From NCBI GenBank assembly GCA_964602115.1, contig CAZRQN010000083.1, positions 1 through 12,709 on the forward strand: a stretch of 12,709 nt of DNA. Reading direction: 5' to 3'. The stretch's first letter is position 1, and every line of letters begins with the position of its first letter. Below are positions 1 through 8,085 of this stretch, piece after piece. A program made the position numbers and the translations under genes. The notes under the pieces were generated by a model. The model saw only the letters and a list, made by a program, of their open reading frames with translations. It was not told the DNA's origin and did not search any database. This stretch comes from JANOGU01 sp964602115 (GTDB lineage Bacteria > Pseudomonadota > Alphaproteobacteria > Rhodobacterales > Rhodobacteraceae).

Positions 1-226
1 GGCGGATCAGCGAATGGGCCTTGTATTGGGTGGCGATCGCCATCTTGCGGATGCCGGAGTTCAGCGCGTTCGACAGTGCGAAGTCGATGATCCGCGTCTT
101 GCCGCCGAAATAGACGGCCGGCTTGGCGCGCTTGTCGGTCATCTCCTTCAGCCGGCTTCCCCGGCCACCCGCCAGAACGAAGGCCATCGCTTGGCTTGAC
201 AGCCGTGCGTTCGGTTTCGGTTGCAT
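1..226 (-). CDS. glgC: Glucose-1-phosphate adenylyltransferase (ADP-glucose pyrophosphorylase), N-terminal part only
   Basis: GlgC makes ADP-glucose from ATP and glucose-1-phosphate, the committed step of bacterial glycogen synthesis in the cytoplasm. Only the first 75 codons are present; the gene continues beyond the left edge. The visible part has the nucleotidyltransferase signature at about residues 16-38 (FVLAGGRGSRL then the RAKPAV block). K32-R33 align with E. coli K39-R40, which bind the activator fructose-1,6-bisphosphate, and the segment GGKTRIIDFALSNALNSGI follows. The ATG at 226-224 is chosen because GGGAGGA sits just upstream on the minus strand. It is the third gene of a glgP-glgB-glgC run, 31 bp after the glgB stop. 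In related bacteria glgA and glgX often follow; that cannot be seen here. Confidence 0.95.
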   Translation of the reverse strand, partial: MQPKPNARLSSQAMAFVLAGGRGSRLKEMTDKRAKPAVYFGGKTRIIDFALSNALNSGIRKMAIATQYKAHSLIR

Positions 227-257
227 CTCTTCCTCCCTGTGGCCCTCCGGCCGGATT

Positions 258-2429
258 TCAGCCTTGTTGCAGATAGATGGCGGACAATGGCGGCAAAGTG
301 ACGAGTGCAGACTGGTTCTGGCCATGCCATGGGGTCGCCTCGGTCGTCACCCCGCCAAGGTTGCCCCGGTTTCCGCCGCCATAGATCGCGGCATCGGTAT
401 TCAGGATCTCCGACCACTTTCCTGCGGCCGGCAGGCCGATGCGCGTACGGCGCTCGACCGGCGTCATGTTGACGATCGCCACGACCGGCGCATCCCCGGC
501 ACCGCCCCTGCGCACCCAGGCATAGACCGAGGCGTCGGCGTCATTGGACTCCAGCCACTGGAACCCCTCGGGCCGCGCATCGTTAAGGTAGAGCGCCGGC
601 GTGGTGCGATAGACGCGGTTGAGATCGGCGACCAGCGACTGCACGCCACGATGCTCGGCCACGTCAAGCTGGTGCCAGTCGAGCGACTGGTTGTGGTTCC
701 ACTCCCGCCCCTGGGCGAATTCGCAGCCCATGAAGAGCAGCTTCTTGCCAGGATGCGCCCACATGAACCCGTAATAGGCCCGCAGGTTGGCGAATTTCTC
801 CCAGCCGTCGCCCGGCATCTTGGACAGCATCGAGCCCTTGCCATGCACGACCTCGTCATGGCTGATCGGCAGAATGTAGTTCTCCGACCAGGCATAGTGC
901 AGGCCGAAGGTCATCTGGTGGTGGTGATACTTCCGGTGGATCGGCTCCTTGTGCATGTAGCTCAAGGTGTCGTTCATCCAGCCCATGTTCCACTTGAAGC
1001 CGAAACCCAGCCCGCCGAAATTCACCGGCCGCGACACGCCCGGGAAGGCGGTCGATTCCTCGGCCACGGTCATCGCCCCCGGCGCCTCGCCATAGGCGGT
1101 GATGTTCATCCGCTGAAGCATGGCGATGGCTTCGTAGTTTTCCCGCCCGCCATGGATATTGGGCACCCACTGCCCTTCCTTGCGGCTGTAGTCGCGGTAA
1201 AGCATCGAGGCCACCGCATCGACGCGCAGCCCGTCGAGGTGGTATTCCTCAAGCCAGTACAGGGCGTTGGACACGAGGTAGTTCAGAACCTCGGTGCGGC
1301 CGTAGTTGAAGATCAGCGTGTTCCAGTCCTGGTGGAACCCTTCGCGCGGATCCTGATGCTCATAAAGCGGCGTGCCGTCGAAATGGCCGAGCCCATGGGC
1401 ATCGGTCGGGAAGTGCCCGGGTACCCAGTCGAGGATGATCCCCATCCCCTTGCGATGCGCCGCATCGACAAAGGCGCGGAACTCCGAAGGCGTGCCGTGG
1501 CGCACCGTGGGAGCGAAAAGCCCGACCGGCTGATAGCCCCAGGAGCCGTCGAACGGATATTCGGAAATCGGCAGCAGCTCGATATGGGTGAAGCCCATGC
1601 CGGCGGCATAGTCCACCAGCTGGTCGGCCAGTTCGAGATAGGACAGCATCCGGTCGCCCGGCGCCCGCTTCCACGAGCCGAGGTGCACCTCATAGACCGA
1701 GATCGGCGCATCGACATTCTGCCGGGTCTGGCGGGTCTCCATCCATTTGCTGTCCCGCCAGTCGCCGCCGATCCGGCGCACGACCGAGGCATTGGCCGGC
1801 GGATGCTCCGAACCGTAGCCCACCGGATCGGCCTTCAGCGGCTGGAGATGCCCGCCCGGCCCCCGGATCTCGTATTTGTAGGTCTCGCCCTCGCCCAGCC
1901 CGGGGACAAAGGTCTCCCATACGCCGGTCGGCCCGCGCCGCCGCATCGGATGGCGTCGCCCGTCCCAGACGTTGAAATTGCCCACCACCGAAACCCGTTC
2001 GGCGTTGGGGGCCCAGACGGCAAAATGCACGCCTTCAACCCCTTCATGGGTGATCATGTGGGCGCCGAGCACCTTCCACAGCCGCTTGTGGGTGCCCTCG
2101 CCCAGCAGGTATTCGTCCAGCTCGCCCAGAACCGGGCCGAAACGGAACGGGTCGTCCCATTCCCATTCCGTGCCGAAGCCCCTGGCCTTCAGCCGGTAGT
2201 CCACCTTGCGCGGCAGGGCCGCAACCCAGACGCCACCATGGGCATGGGTCAGCTCAATCGGCTTGCCCCCCTTGCCGGTCAGCGCCCAGACCTGTTCGGC
2301 GCCCGGCACGAAGGCGCGCAAAGCATAGCCGGAAGCCACCTTGTGCAGCCCCAGAACGCCGAAAGGGTCGCCATGCCGGCCTTCGGCGATCGCCGCCGCT
2401 GCGCCAGGGTCGATCAGCTCTTCCGTCAT
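258..2429 (-). CDS. glgB: 1,4-alpha-glucan (glycogen) branching enzyme, GH13
   Basis: GlgB cuts alpha-1,4 chains and rejoins them by alpha-1,6 links, creating the branches of glycogen. The 723-residue protein has the usual length for the long form, with two N-terminal beta-sandwich modules (roughly residues 15-210, CBM48-like in the second), a GH13 barrel (about 240-600) and a C-terminal beta domain. Catalytic residues are intact: nucleophile D404 in LRVDAVASMLYRDYSR, acid/base E457 in VAEEST, and H524-D525 in ISHDEVVHGKGSM, each one residue off E. coli D405, E458 and D526. I start at the ATG of MTEELIDP because GGGAGGA lies 4-5 nt upstream. An in-frame ATG 33 bp earlier is less likely because it has no comparable site and lies almost at the glgP stop. 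It is 37 bp downstream of glgP, so probably co-transcribed. Confidence 0.96.
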   Translation of the reverse strand: MTEELIDPGAAAAIAEGRHGDPFGVLGLHKVASGYALRAFVPGAEQVWALTGKGGKPIELTHAHGGVWVAALPRKVDYRLKARGFGTEWEWDDPFRFGPVLGELDEYLLGEGTHKRLWKVLGAHMITHEGVEGVHFAVWAPNAERVSVVGNFNVWDGRRHPMRRRGPTGVWETFVPGLGEGETYKYEIRGPGGHLQPLKADPVGYGSEHPPANASVVRRIGGDWRDSKWMETRQTRQNVDAPISVYEVHLGSWKRAPGDRMLSYLELADQLVDYAAGMGFTHIELLPISEYPFDGSWGYQPVGLFAPTVRHGTPSEFRAFVDAAHRKGMGIILDWVPGHFPTDAHGLGHFDGTPLYEHQDPREGFHQDWNTLIFNYGRTEVLNYLVSNALYWLEEYHLDGLRVDAVASMLYRDYSRKEGQWVPNIHGGRENYEAIAMLQRMNITAYGEAPGAMTVAEESTAFPGVSRPVNFGGLGFGFKWNMGWMNDTLSYMHKEPIHRKYHHHQMTFGLHYAWSENYILPISHDEVVHGKGSMLSKMPGDGWEKFANLRAYYGFMWAHPGKKLLFMGCEFAQGREWNHNQSLDWHQLDVAEHRGVQSLVADLNRVYRTTPALYLNDARPEGFQWLESNDADASVYAWVRRGGAGDAPVVAIVNMTPVERRTRIGLPAAGKWSEILNTDAAIYGGGNRGNLGGVTTEATPWHGQNQSALVTLPPLSAIYLQQG

Positions 2430-2466
2430 GGCTTCCTCCCGTCTGCCGTGCCGCATCTTCAAAGGG

Positions 2467-4902
2467 TCAAATCGCTGACGTAACCCCCCAGATATCGGCC
2501 ATATAACCGTGGATCGTCCGATCCGACGAGAAGAACCCGGAGCGCGCCGTATTCAGCGCCGCCACCCGACTCCACCGCGCCGTATCGGCATAGGCCCGGT
2601 CTACCTCAATCTGCGCCGCCTCAAAGGCCGCGAAGTCCGAGGCGACGAGGAAATAATCATGATGCCAGACCCGGTGGACCAGCCCGTGGTAGCGATGCGG
2701 CTCGTCGGGCGAGAAGCGGCCCTCCGATACCATCTGCAGCACGTCCTGCAGCGACTGGCTGGCTTCGATCGCCTTGCGCGCATGGTCCGGGTCCTCCCGG
2801 CGCTTGAACACCTCGTCGGCGGTCAGGCCGAAGAGGAAGAAGTTCTCCGCACCGACTTCCGAGAGAATCTCCACGTTGGCGCCGTCGAGCGTGCCGATGG
2901 TCGGCGCGCCGTTCATCATGAACTTCATGTTGCCCGTGCCGCTGGCCTCCTTGCCGGCGGTCGAGATCTGCTCGCTGAGGTCCGAGGCGGGCACCACCCG
3001 CTCCGCCAGGCTGACGTTGTAGTTCGGCGGATAGACGATCTTCAGCAGGTCGCCGATCTCGGGGTCGTTGTTGACCACGCTGGCCACGTCATTGATCAGG
3101 TGAATGATTTCCTTGGCTACCGCATAGCCCGGCGCGGCCTTGCCGGCGAAGATCTTCACCCTCGGCACCCAGTTTCCGGTGGGATTGGCCTTGATCGCAT
3201 GCCAGCGGGCGATGGTCTCCAGGATGTTCAGAAGCTGGCGCTTGTATTCGTGAATGCGCTTGATCTGCACGTCGAAGAGCGCGTCGGGCGAAATCTTCAC
3301 GCCCAGCGTCTGGCCGGCCCAGTTGGACAGCGCCACCTTGTTTTCCCGCTTGGCCGCCATGAAGGCGCTGCGGAAACCCGCATCCGCCGTCGAAGGCTCC
3401 AGCCGGCGCAGCCGGTCGAGATCGTCCTCCCAGCCTTCGCCCACCGTCTCGGTGATGAGCTTGGCCAGCGGCGGGTTGGCCATCTTCAGCCAGCGGCGCG
3501 GCGTGACGCCATTGGTCTGGTTGATGATCCGCCCCGGATGCAGCTTGTCGAGCTCCGGGAAGAGGTTGGACTTGATGAGGTCGGAGTGCAGCGCCGAGAC
3601 GCCGTTGACCTTGTGGCTCATCACGAAGGCCAGCTCGCCCATCCGCACCTCGTGGTGCTTGACGATGCCGACATAGTGCGGCCGCGACGGATAGGACTTG
3701 CGGTGCCAGGCGTCGATGCGCTCGACGATCTGCATGTGGCGCGGCAGGACGCTGCCGAATGTGAAGGTCGCCCAGCGCTCCAGCGCCTCGGGCAACAGCG
3801 TGTGGTTCGTGTAGCCCAGACAGGCGCGGGCGATTTCCAGTGCTTCGTCGAAGCTCAGGCCGTGTTCGTCCGACAGCAGGCGAATCAGCTCCGGCCCGGC
3901 GATCGCCGGATGGGTGTCGTTCATCTGGATCGCCACATGCGCCGGCAGCGCCCGCAGGTCGAGACCGGCGGCCAGATGGCGCCGGACGATGTCCTGCAGC
4001 GCGGCAGAGGTCAGGAAGAACTCCTGCTTCAGCCGCAGTTCCTTGCCCTGATAGGTCGTGTCGTCTGGGTAAAGCACCCGGCTCAGCGTCCGGGCCAGCG
4101 CCTCGGGCTCGGCGGCGGCGGCATAGTCGCCCCGGTTGAAGCGGGCGAGGTCGAACATCGTCGTCGCCCGTGCCGACCACAGGCGCAGCGTGTTGCCCCA
4201 TTTGCCCTGCCAGCCGATCACCGGCGTGTCATAGGCCGAGGCGATGACCGTCTCCCCGGGCTCCCAGACCTCGCGACCGTCCACAGTGCGGATCTGGCCC
4301 TTGAACGGGATCGTATAGGCGGCCTCCGGCCGGGCGAATTCCCAGGGATTGGCGGTCGTCAGCCAGTCCTCCGGCGCCTCAACCTGTTGGCCGCCCTCGA
4401 AACGCTGGCGGAAAAGCCCGTGCTCGTAGCGGATGCCGTAGCCATAGGCCGGGCAGCCCAGCGTCGCCATGGATTCCATGAAACAGGCGGCCAGCCGCCC
4501 CAGCCCGCCGTTGCCCAGCGCCGCGTCCGGCTCGTCCTCGACCACGGTGCGGAAATCCTGGCCGAACTCGGCCATGACCTGCGCCGCCGTCTCATGGAGG
4601 CCGAGGTTGATCGTCGCATCCTCAAGCAGACGGCCGATCAGGAATTCCATCGAAAGGTAATAGACGCGCTTGCGTCCCTCCGCCCAGGTGCGGCGGGTCG
4701 AGGCGAACCAGGGATCGACGATCCGGTCGCGGATCGACAGGCTCAGCGCCATGCGCCAGTCGTAGAGCGTCGCATGCGCGGCGTCCTTGCCCAGCGAGAA
4801 GGTCAGGTGGCGCAGGACATCCGCTTTCAGGAGTGCTGCGTGCGAAAAGGCGGCAGACGCGGCAACAGCAGCGGTACGCACCGGCGAATCAGTCTTCGGC
4901 AT
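2467..4902 (-). CDS. glgP: Glycogen (alpha-glucan) phosphorylase, GT35
   Basis: GlgP releases glucose-1-phosphate from the non-reducing ends of glycogen using phosphate and pyridoxal phosphate (PLP). At 811 residues it matches the family (E. coli about 815). The PLP motif EASGTGNMKF is present, with the PLP lysine at K660, followed by MNGAPTIGTLDGANVEI. DEPDAALGNGGLGRLAACF near the N-terminus and IHEYKRQLLN in the C-terminal lobe are also typical. The reading frame stays open for another 179 codons upstream, but family length and the MPKTDSP start with AGGAAG 13 nt before it favour the ATG at 4902-4900; the extension overlaps the regulatory interval and has no family match I recognise. It is the first gene of the operon, so degradation and synthesis genes share transcription. 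Confidence 0.96.
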   Translation of the reverse strand: MPKTDSPVRTAAVAASAAFSHAALLKADVLRHLTFSLGKDAAHATLYDWRMALSLSIRDRIVDPWFASTRRTWAEGRKRVYYLSMEFLIGRLLEDATINLGLHETAAQVMAEFGQDFRTVVEDEPDAALGNGGLGRLAACFMESMATLGCPAYGYGIRYEHGLFRQRFEGGQQVEAPEDWLTTANPWEFARPEAAYTIPFKGQIRTVDGREVWEPGETVIASAYDTPVIGWQGKWGNTLRLWSARATTMFDLARFNRGDYAAAAEPEALARTLSRVLYPDDTTYQGKELRLKQEFFLTSAALQDIVRRHLAAGLDLRALPAHVAIQMNDTHPAIAGPELIRLLSDEHGLSFDEALEIARACLGYTNHTLLPEALERWATFTFGSVLPRHMQIVERIDAWHRKSYPSRPHYVGIVKHHEVRMGELAFVMSHKVNGVSALHSDLIKSNLFPELDKLHPGRIINQTNGVTPRRWLKMANPPLAKLITETVGEGWEDDLDRLRRLEPSTADAGFRSAFMAAKRENKVALSNWAGQTLGVKISPDALFDVQIKRIHEYKRQLLNILETIARWHAIKANPTGNWVPRVKIFAGKAAPGYAVAKEIIHLINDVASVVNNDPEIGDLLKIVYPPNYNVSLAERVVPASDLSEQISTAGKEASGTGNMKFMMNGAPTIGTLDGANVEILSEVGAENFFLFGLTADEVFKRREDPDHARKAIEASQSLQDVLQMVSEGRFSPDEPHRYHGLVHRVWHHDYFLVASDFAAFEAAQIEVDRAYADTARWSRVAALNTARSGFFSSDRTIHGYMADIWGVTSAI

Positions 4903-4987
4903 CACTCGGTCAGGCTTCCTTTGTGTTCCGTCGCCCCCGTGGAACGGCGGTATTCTTCCGGCACGCGAACCCTCGCGCGCCGGCCCG

Positions 4988-5016
4988 ACAATTGCGGCGT
5001 CTCCGGGCGTGGTCAA
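4988..5016 (-). promoter_or_regulatory. Candidate sigma-70-type promoter for glgP
   Basis: On the minus strand TTGACC (5016-5011) is followed after 17 bp by AATTGT (4993-4988). The -35 matches consensus at 5 of 6 positions; the -10 matches only 3 of 6 but keeps the A and final T that matter most. It would give a leader of about 80 nt before the glgP ATG. Not distinctive in a GC-rich genome, so treat as a guess. Confidence 0.3.
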
Positions 5017-5052
5017 GGCATCGCGCAACGAGTCCCCCCACGGCGAAGGCAT

Positions 5053-5064
5053 CCAAAGCGGTTT
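5053..5064. repeat. 12-bp repeat copy 1 (CCAAAGCGGTTT), operator-like
   Basis: An exact copy lies at 5131-5142, 78 bp away in the same orientation. The core AAAGCGGTTT is palindromic at 8 of 10 positions around a central CG, as in LacI/GalR-family operators. It lies about 150 bp upstream of glgP and only 3 bp from the TGTTAGCGTAAACA site at 5068. Confidence 0.4.
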
Positions 5065-5067
5065 CAG

Positions 5068-5081
5068 TGTTAGCGTAAACA
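5068..5081. promoter_or_regulatory. Candidate LacI-family operator upstream of glgP
   Basis: TGTTAGCGTAAACA is symmetric at 10 of 14 positions with a central CG. It is close to the TGTTAGCGCTAACA-type operators known for LacI-family sugar regulators in proteobacteria. Its position upstream of the glycogen operon makes carbon-source control plausible; the regulator is not in the window. Confidence 0.4.
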
Positions 5082-5130
5082 ATTTTTGCCCGCCAGCGAT
5101 TCCACCGCCAGCCTGTCGCGAGATATTCGC

Positions 5131-5142
5131 CCAAAGCGGTTT
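5131..5142. repeat. 12-bp repeat copy 2 (CCAAAGCGGTTT), operator-like
   Basis: Exact duplicate of 5053-5064 with the same CG-centred pseudo-palindrome. It is 2 bp from the start of the GAACGG/CCGTTC inverted repeat at 5145. The 78-bp spacing is near seven helical turns, which would suit looping between bound regulators, but that is inference. Confidence 0.4.
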
Positions 5143-5144
5143 GA

Positions 5145-5159
5145 GAACGGTGCCCGTTC
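5145..5159. promoter_or_regulatory. Inverted repeat GAACGG-TGC-CCGTTC, possible operator
   Basis: Perfect 6-bp arms around a 3-bp centre. No T-run follows on either strand, and it is far from any gene end, so a protein-binding site is more likely than a terminator. The binding protein is unknown. Confidence 0.3.
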
Positions 5160-5381
5160 CCCGGCACGCACCCCTCGCCGGAAGGGGAAACCGTTGCTGC
5201 GCTGCCGCGATGACGGATTGTTGCGCGGCTGACCGCTTGTTTGCGACCTCGGCCCGGCCTAGATCGACACCACGACGCCTCAATCCGGCCAAGTCCCTGC
5301 CCCTTCGGGAAGCGACCATGGCGGCTACAGGCGCGAAAACGGTCAGCGCGGCGTGCCGGCGCAGGCGATGAGGCAGGACGA

Positions 5382-5516
5382 GTGACGAGCAAGAACGACA
5401 CGCCCCAGCAGCAGGGGCAGACGACGAAACCCCCTGCACAGCAGCAGGGACAGACCCCCTCCCCCGGACAGCAGCAAGGCCAGGTGCCGGTGATCCGCGA
5501 CTGGGCGTCGATCTGA
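5382..5516 (+). CDS. Small glutamine/proline-rich protein with three QQQGQ repeats
   Basis: A GTG-started frame encodes 44 residues: a polar start (VTSKNDTP), three QQQGQ units at residues 9-13, 20-24 and 30-34 separated by Pro/Thr-rich linkers, and a different tail VPVIRDWASI. AGG sits 8 nt before the GTG and AGGA 3 nt before it. Coding is supported by third positions that are mostly G or C, by codon-level variation between repeats (ggg, gga, ggc for the same glycine; cag/caa for glutamine), and by the stop lying 37 nt before the TfoX-like ATG in the same direction. There is no signal peptide or membrane segment; the repeat part should be disordered. The function is unknown to me. The frame stays open further upstream, but that part has no protein-like character. 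Confidence 0.5.
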   Translation: MTSKNDTPQQQGQTTKPPAQQQGQTPSPGQQQGQVPVIRDWASI

Positions 5517-5553
5517 CTTGAACCCGGCGGCAGGCGGCGCCACGCTGCGCGCC

Positions 5554-5883
5554 ATGGCCAGCCCAGTTTCAACGATTGCCAATCTCGGCCCCGCTACGGA
5601 GGCGGCATTTGCCCTTGCCGGGATCTACTCGGCCGAGGAGGTCCGCGCGTTGGGAGCGGACGAGGCCTATCTCGCCCTCCTCCGTTCCGGCACGCCGCCG
5701 CATTTCATCGGCTACTATGCGCTGGTGATGGGCCTGCAGGGCCGGCCCTGGAATGATTGCAAGGGTGCGGAGAAAACCGCGCTGCGCGCCAGGTTCGACG
5801 CCCTGAAATCCCGCGCTGCCAGCCCCGACAGGGCGCTCTTTGCCGCGCTCGACGCCCTGGGTGTGGTCGAAAAGCACGGCTGA
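5554..5883 (+). CDS. TfoX/Sxy C-terminal domain family protein (stand-alone domain)
   Basis: The 109-residue protein consists almost entirely of one TfoX_C domain (about residues 8-85): the N-terminal NLGPATE motif, the helix-hairpin-helix-like stretch SAEEVRALGADEAYLALL, and HFIGYYALVMGLQGRPWND followed by the AEKTALRARFDAL helix. Full TfoX/Sxy proteins, which promote competence gene expression with CRP in gamma-proteobacteria, also have an N-terminal TfoX_N domain that is absent here. The short form is common in alphaproteobacteria and its role is unclear; competence should not be assumed. I prefer the ATG at 5554; an in-frame TTG at 5518 would add 12 residues directly after the micro-ORF stop. 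Neither start has a clear Shine-Dalgarno site. glcB follows 57 bp downstream on the same strand. Confidence 0.85.
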   Translation: MASPVSTIANLGPATEAAFALAGIYSAEEVRALGADEAYLALLRSGTPPHFIGYYALVMGLQGRPWNDCKGAEKTALRARFDALKSRAASPDRALFAALDALGVVEKHG

Positions 5884-5940
5884 TCCCTTGTCAGGCGGAC
5901 ATGGCCGGGCCACGAATGGGTGCCCAACATGGATCCCGCG

Positions 5941-8076
5941 ATGCCAGTCCCCGTCCTGCGCGAAGGCCTGACCGTTGACCCCACCCTGGCGGCCTTTCTG
6001 GAAGGCGACGTCCTGCCCGGTTCCGGCATCGCGCCGGATCGCTTTTGGCGCGGGTTCGCGGCGGCACTGGCGCGCTTCATCCCGGAGAACCGCGCCCTTC
6101 TCGCCCGCCGCGATGCGCTCCAGACCGGGATCGACGCCTGGTATCGCGCCGGCAAAGGCCGGCCGCAGGACGCCGGCGCGACCCGCGCCTTTCTGGAGAG
6201 CATCGGGTATCTCGTGCCCGAAGGACCCGATTTCACCCTCGACACCACTGGCACCGATCCCGAGATAGCCACGCTCGCGGGCCCGCAGCTCGTGGTGCCC
6301 TCCACCAACGCCCGCTATGTCCTGAACGCCGCCAACGCGCGCTGGGGCTCGCTTTACGATGCGCTCTACGGCACCGACGCGCTCGGCGATGCCCCGGTCC
6401 CCGGTCCCTACGATCCGGCGCGCGGCGCCCGGGTCGTCGCCTGGGTCCGCGCCCATCTCGATGCGGTGGCGCCGCTGGCCGGCGCAAGCTGGACGGCGGT
6501 CACGGGGCTGGGCGTCGATGCCGGCCATCTGATGTTCGCGAGCGCCGAGGGATCGACGACACTCGCTGACCCGTCGCAATTCGCTGGCTATGCCGGCGGC
6601 GAGGACGGAGCGAGCTTTCTTATCCGCATCAACGGCTTGCTGGCCGAAGTTATCATAGACCGGCACGGCGTGATCGGCGGCACCGACCCTGCCGGCATCG
6701 CCGATGTCCGGATCGAATCGGCCCTCTCGGCGATCATTGATGCCGAGGATTCGGTCGCCGCCGTCGATGGCGAAGACAAGACCCAGGTTTACCGCAATTG
6801 GCTCGGCCTGATGGACGGCACCCTCACCGAAGAGGTCACCAAGGGCGGCAAGAGCTTTGTCCGCCGTCTCAACGCCGACACGCAGGCCACGGCGCCGGAC
6901 GGAACGGCATTCACCGTCAAGCGCCGCGCGCTTCTCCTGGTGCGCAATGTCGGGCACCTGATGACCACACCCGCGCTGCGCGACCCGCAGGGTGCCGAAG
7001 TGCCGGAGGGTCTTCTGGACGCTTTCGTCACCGTGCTCTGTGCCCGGGCGCACCGGTTCAACAACTCCGCCACCGGCGCCGTCTATGTGGTGAAACCCAA
7101 GATGCACGGGCCGCAGGAAGTGGCCTTCGCCGACCGTGTCTTCGATGCGGTGGAAGAGGTGCTGGATCTGCCGCGCCACACGGTGAAACTCGGGATCATG
7201 GACGAGGAGCGCCGCACCTCGGCCAATCTCAAGGAATGCATCCGCGCCGCCCGCCATCGCGTCGCCTTCATCAACACCGGCTTCCTCGACCGGACCGGCG
7301 ACGAGATCCACACCGCCATGCAGGCCGGCCCGATGCTTCCCAAGGGCGAGATGAAATCGGCGGCCTGGCTCAGGTCGTATGAGGACCGGAACGTCGATAT
7401 CGGCCTGGCCTGCGGCCTGCCGGGACGGGCGCAGATCGGCAAGGGCATGTGGGCCGCACCCGAGCAGATGGCGAAGATGCTGGCCGAGAAGATCGCCCAT
7501 CCTTCGGCCGGGGCAAACACCGCCTGGGTCCCCTCGCCCACCGCAGCCACCCTCCATGCCACCCACTACCATCGCGTCAATGTTGCCGCCCGCCAGCGCG
7601 AGATCGCTGTGCAGGGGCCGCGCGGAAGGCTGGAAGACCTGCTGACCATCCCGCTTGCGGTGTCGAACTTCTCTCCCGCCGAGGTTCGGGCCGAGGTGGA
7701 GAACAACGCCCAGGGCATCCTCGGCTATGTGGTGCGCTGGGTGGATCAGGGCGTGGGCTGCTCCAAGGTGCCCGACATCCATGATGTCGCGCTGATGGAG
7801 GACCGCGCCACCTGCCGCATCTCCTCGCAGGCGATCGCCAACTGGCTGGCCCATGGCGTGGTGACGCGCGCCGAGGTCGAGGCCGCCTTCCGCCGCATGG
7901 CCGAGGTAGTGGACCGCCAGAACGCCGACGATCCCGCCTATCGGCCGATGGCCCCCGGCTTCGATGGCGAGGCCTTCCGCACGGCGCTGGCGCTGGCACT
8001 CGACGGCGCCGATCAGCCTTCCGGCTATACCGAGCCCCTGCTGCATGCGGCGCGGCGGCGGGTGAAGGGCGGCTGA
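5941..8076 (+). CDS. glcB: Malate synthase G
   Basis: The enzyme condenses glyoxylate with acetyl-CoA to malate, serving the glyoxylate shunt and glycolate/glyoxylate use. At 711 residues it aligns end to end with the E. coli G isoform (723). Key residues are present: R335 in RNVGHLMT (E. coli R338), Mg ligands E422 in GIMDEERRTS (E427) and D450 in FINTGFLDRTGDE (D455), and the general base D621 in ALMEDRATCRIS (D631). The NARYVLNAANARWGSLYDALYG and KMHGPQEVAFADR blocks are also typical. In-frame starts exist at 5920 (GTG), 5929 (ATG) and 5941 (ATG). I choose 5941 because MPVPVLREGL then aligns with the E. coli N-terminus and GGA lies 7 nt upstream. It converges on the kinase gene with 9 bp between stops. 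No isocitrate lyase gene is in the window. Confidence 0.97.
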   Translation: MPVPVLREGLTVDPTLAAFLEGDVLPGSGIAPDRFWRGFAAALARFIPENRALLARRDALQTGIDAWYRAGKGRPQDAGATRAFLESIGYLVPEGPDFTLDTTGTDPEIATLAGPQLVVPSTNARYVLNAANARWGSLYDALYGTDALGDAPVPGPYDPARGARVVAWVRAHLDAVAPLAGASWTAVTGLGVDAGHLMFASAEGSTTLADPSQFAGYAGGEDGASFLIRINGLLAEVIIDRHGVIGGTDPAGIADVRIESALSAIIDAEDSVAAVDGEDKTQVYRNWLGLMDGTLTEEVTKGGKSFVRRLNADTQATAPDGTAFTVKRRALLLVRNVGHLMTTPALRDPQGAEVPEGLLDAFVTVLCARAHRFNNSATGAVYVVKPKMHGPQEVAFADRVFDAVEEVLDLPRHTVKLGIMDEERRTSANLKECIRAARHRVAFINTGFLDRTGDEIHTAMQAGPMLPKGEMKSAAWLRSYEDRNVDIGLACGLPGRAQIGKGMWAAPEQMAKMLAEKIAHPSAGANTAWVPSPTAATLHATHYHRVNVAARQREIAVQGPRGRLEDLLTIPLAVSNFSPAEVRAEVENNAQGILGYVVRWVDQGVGCSKVPDIHDVALMEDRATCRISSQAIANWLAHGVVTRAEVEAAFRRMAEVVDRQNADDPAYRPMAPGFDGEAFRTALALALDGADQPSGYTEPLLHAARRRVKGG

Positions 8077-8085
8077 CGACAGCGC

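Larger units (their letters stand above)
4903..5381. other. 479-bp interval between glgP and the Q-rich micro-ORF
   Basis: This divergent interval separates the minus-strand glycogen operon from the plus-strand 5382-8076 genes. Long open frames cross it on both strands, but none resembles a protein I recognise. It holds two exact 12-bp repeats, a LacI-like pseudo-palindrome, a 15-bp inverted repeat and a candidate glgP promoter, listed separately. A weak plus-strand candidate promoter (TTGTTT at 5237-5242, 17 bp, TAGATC at 5260-5265) could serve the micro-ORF, but it lacks the final T of the -10. CCCCT/AGGGG at 5171-5187 can form a 5-bp hairpin with no T-run and is not called a terminator. 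Confidence 0.6.

Noticed and set aside
123..2483. Long plus-strand open frame (786 codons) opposite glgB
   Set aside because: It is antisense to glgB, which has all catalytic motifs. The translation has no recognisable domain and is rich in His, Arg and Pro, as expected for a GC-rich shadow.
2509..5073. Long plus-strand open frame (854 codons) opposite glgP
   Set aside because: Antisense to a fully conserved phosphorylase; no recognisable motif in the translation.
5171..5187. CCCCT/AGGGG hairpin as a terminator
   Set aside because: Stem is short, there is no T-tract, and no gene ends nearby.
4903..5439. 179-codon N-terminal extension of GlgP
   Set aside because: The family starts close to MPKTDSP; the extension is low-complexity, crosses the regulatory interval and overlaps the micro-ORF.
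5403..5485. Short direct DNA repeats (CAGCAGCAG units) considered as a CRISPR-like or regulatory array
   Set aside because: Units are only 15 bp, imperfect, with linkers of about 18 and 15 bp, and they stay in one reading frame; a repetitive peptide explains them better.
5569..8046. Long minus-strand open frame (825 codons) opposite glcB and the TfoX-like gene
   Set aside because: Shadow of malate synthase G, whose plus-strand frame aligns along its whole length with the family.
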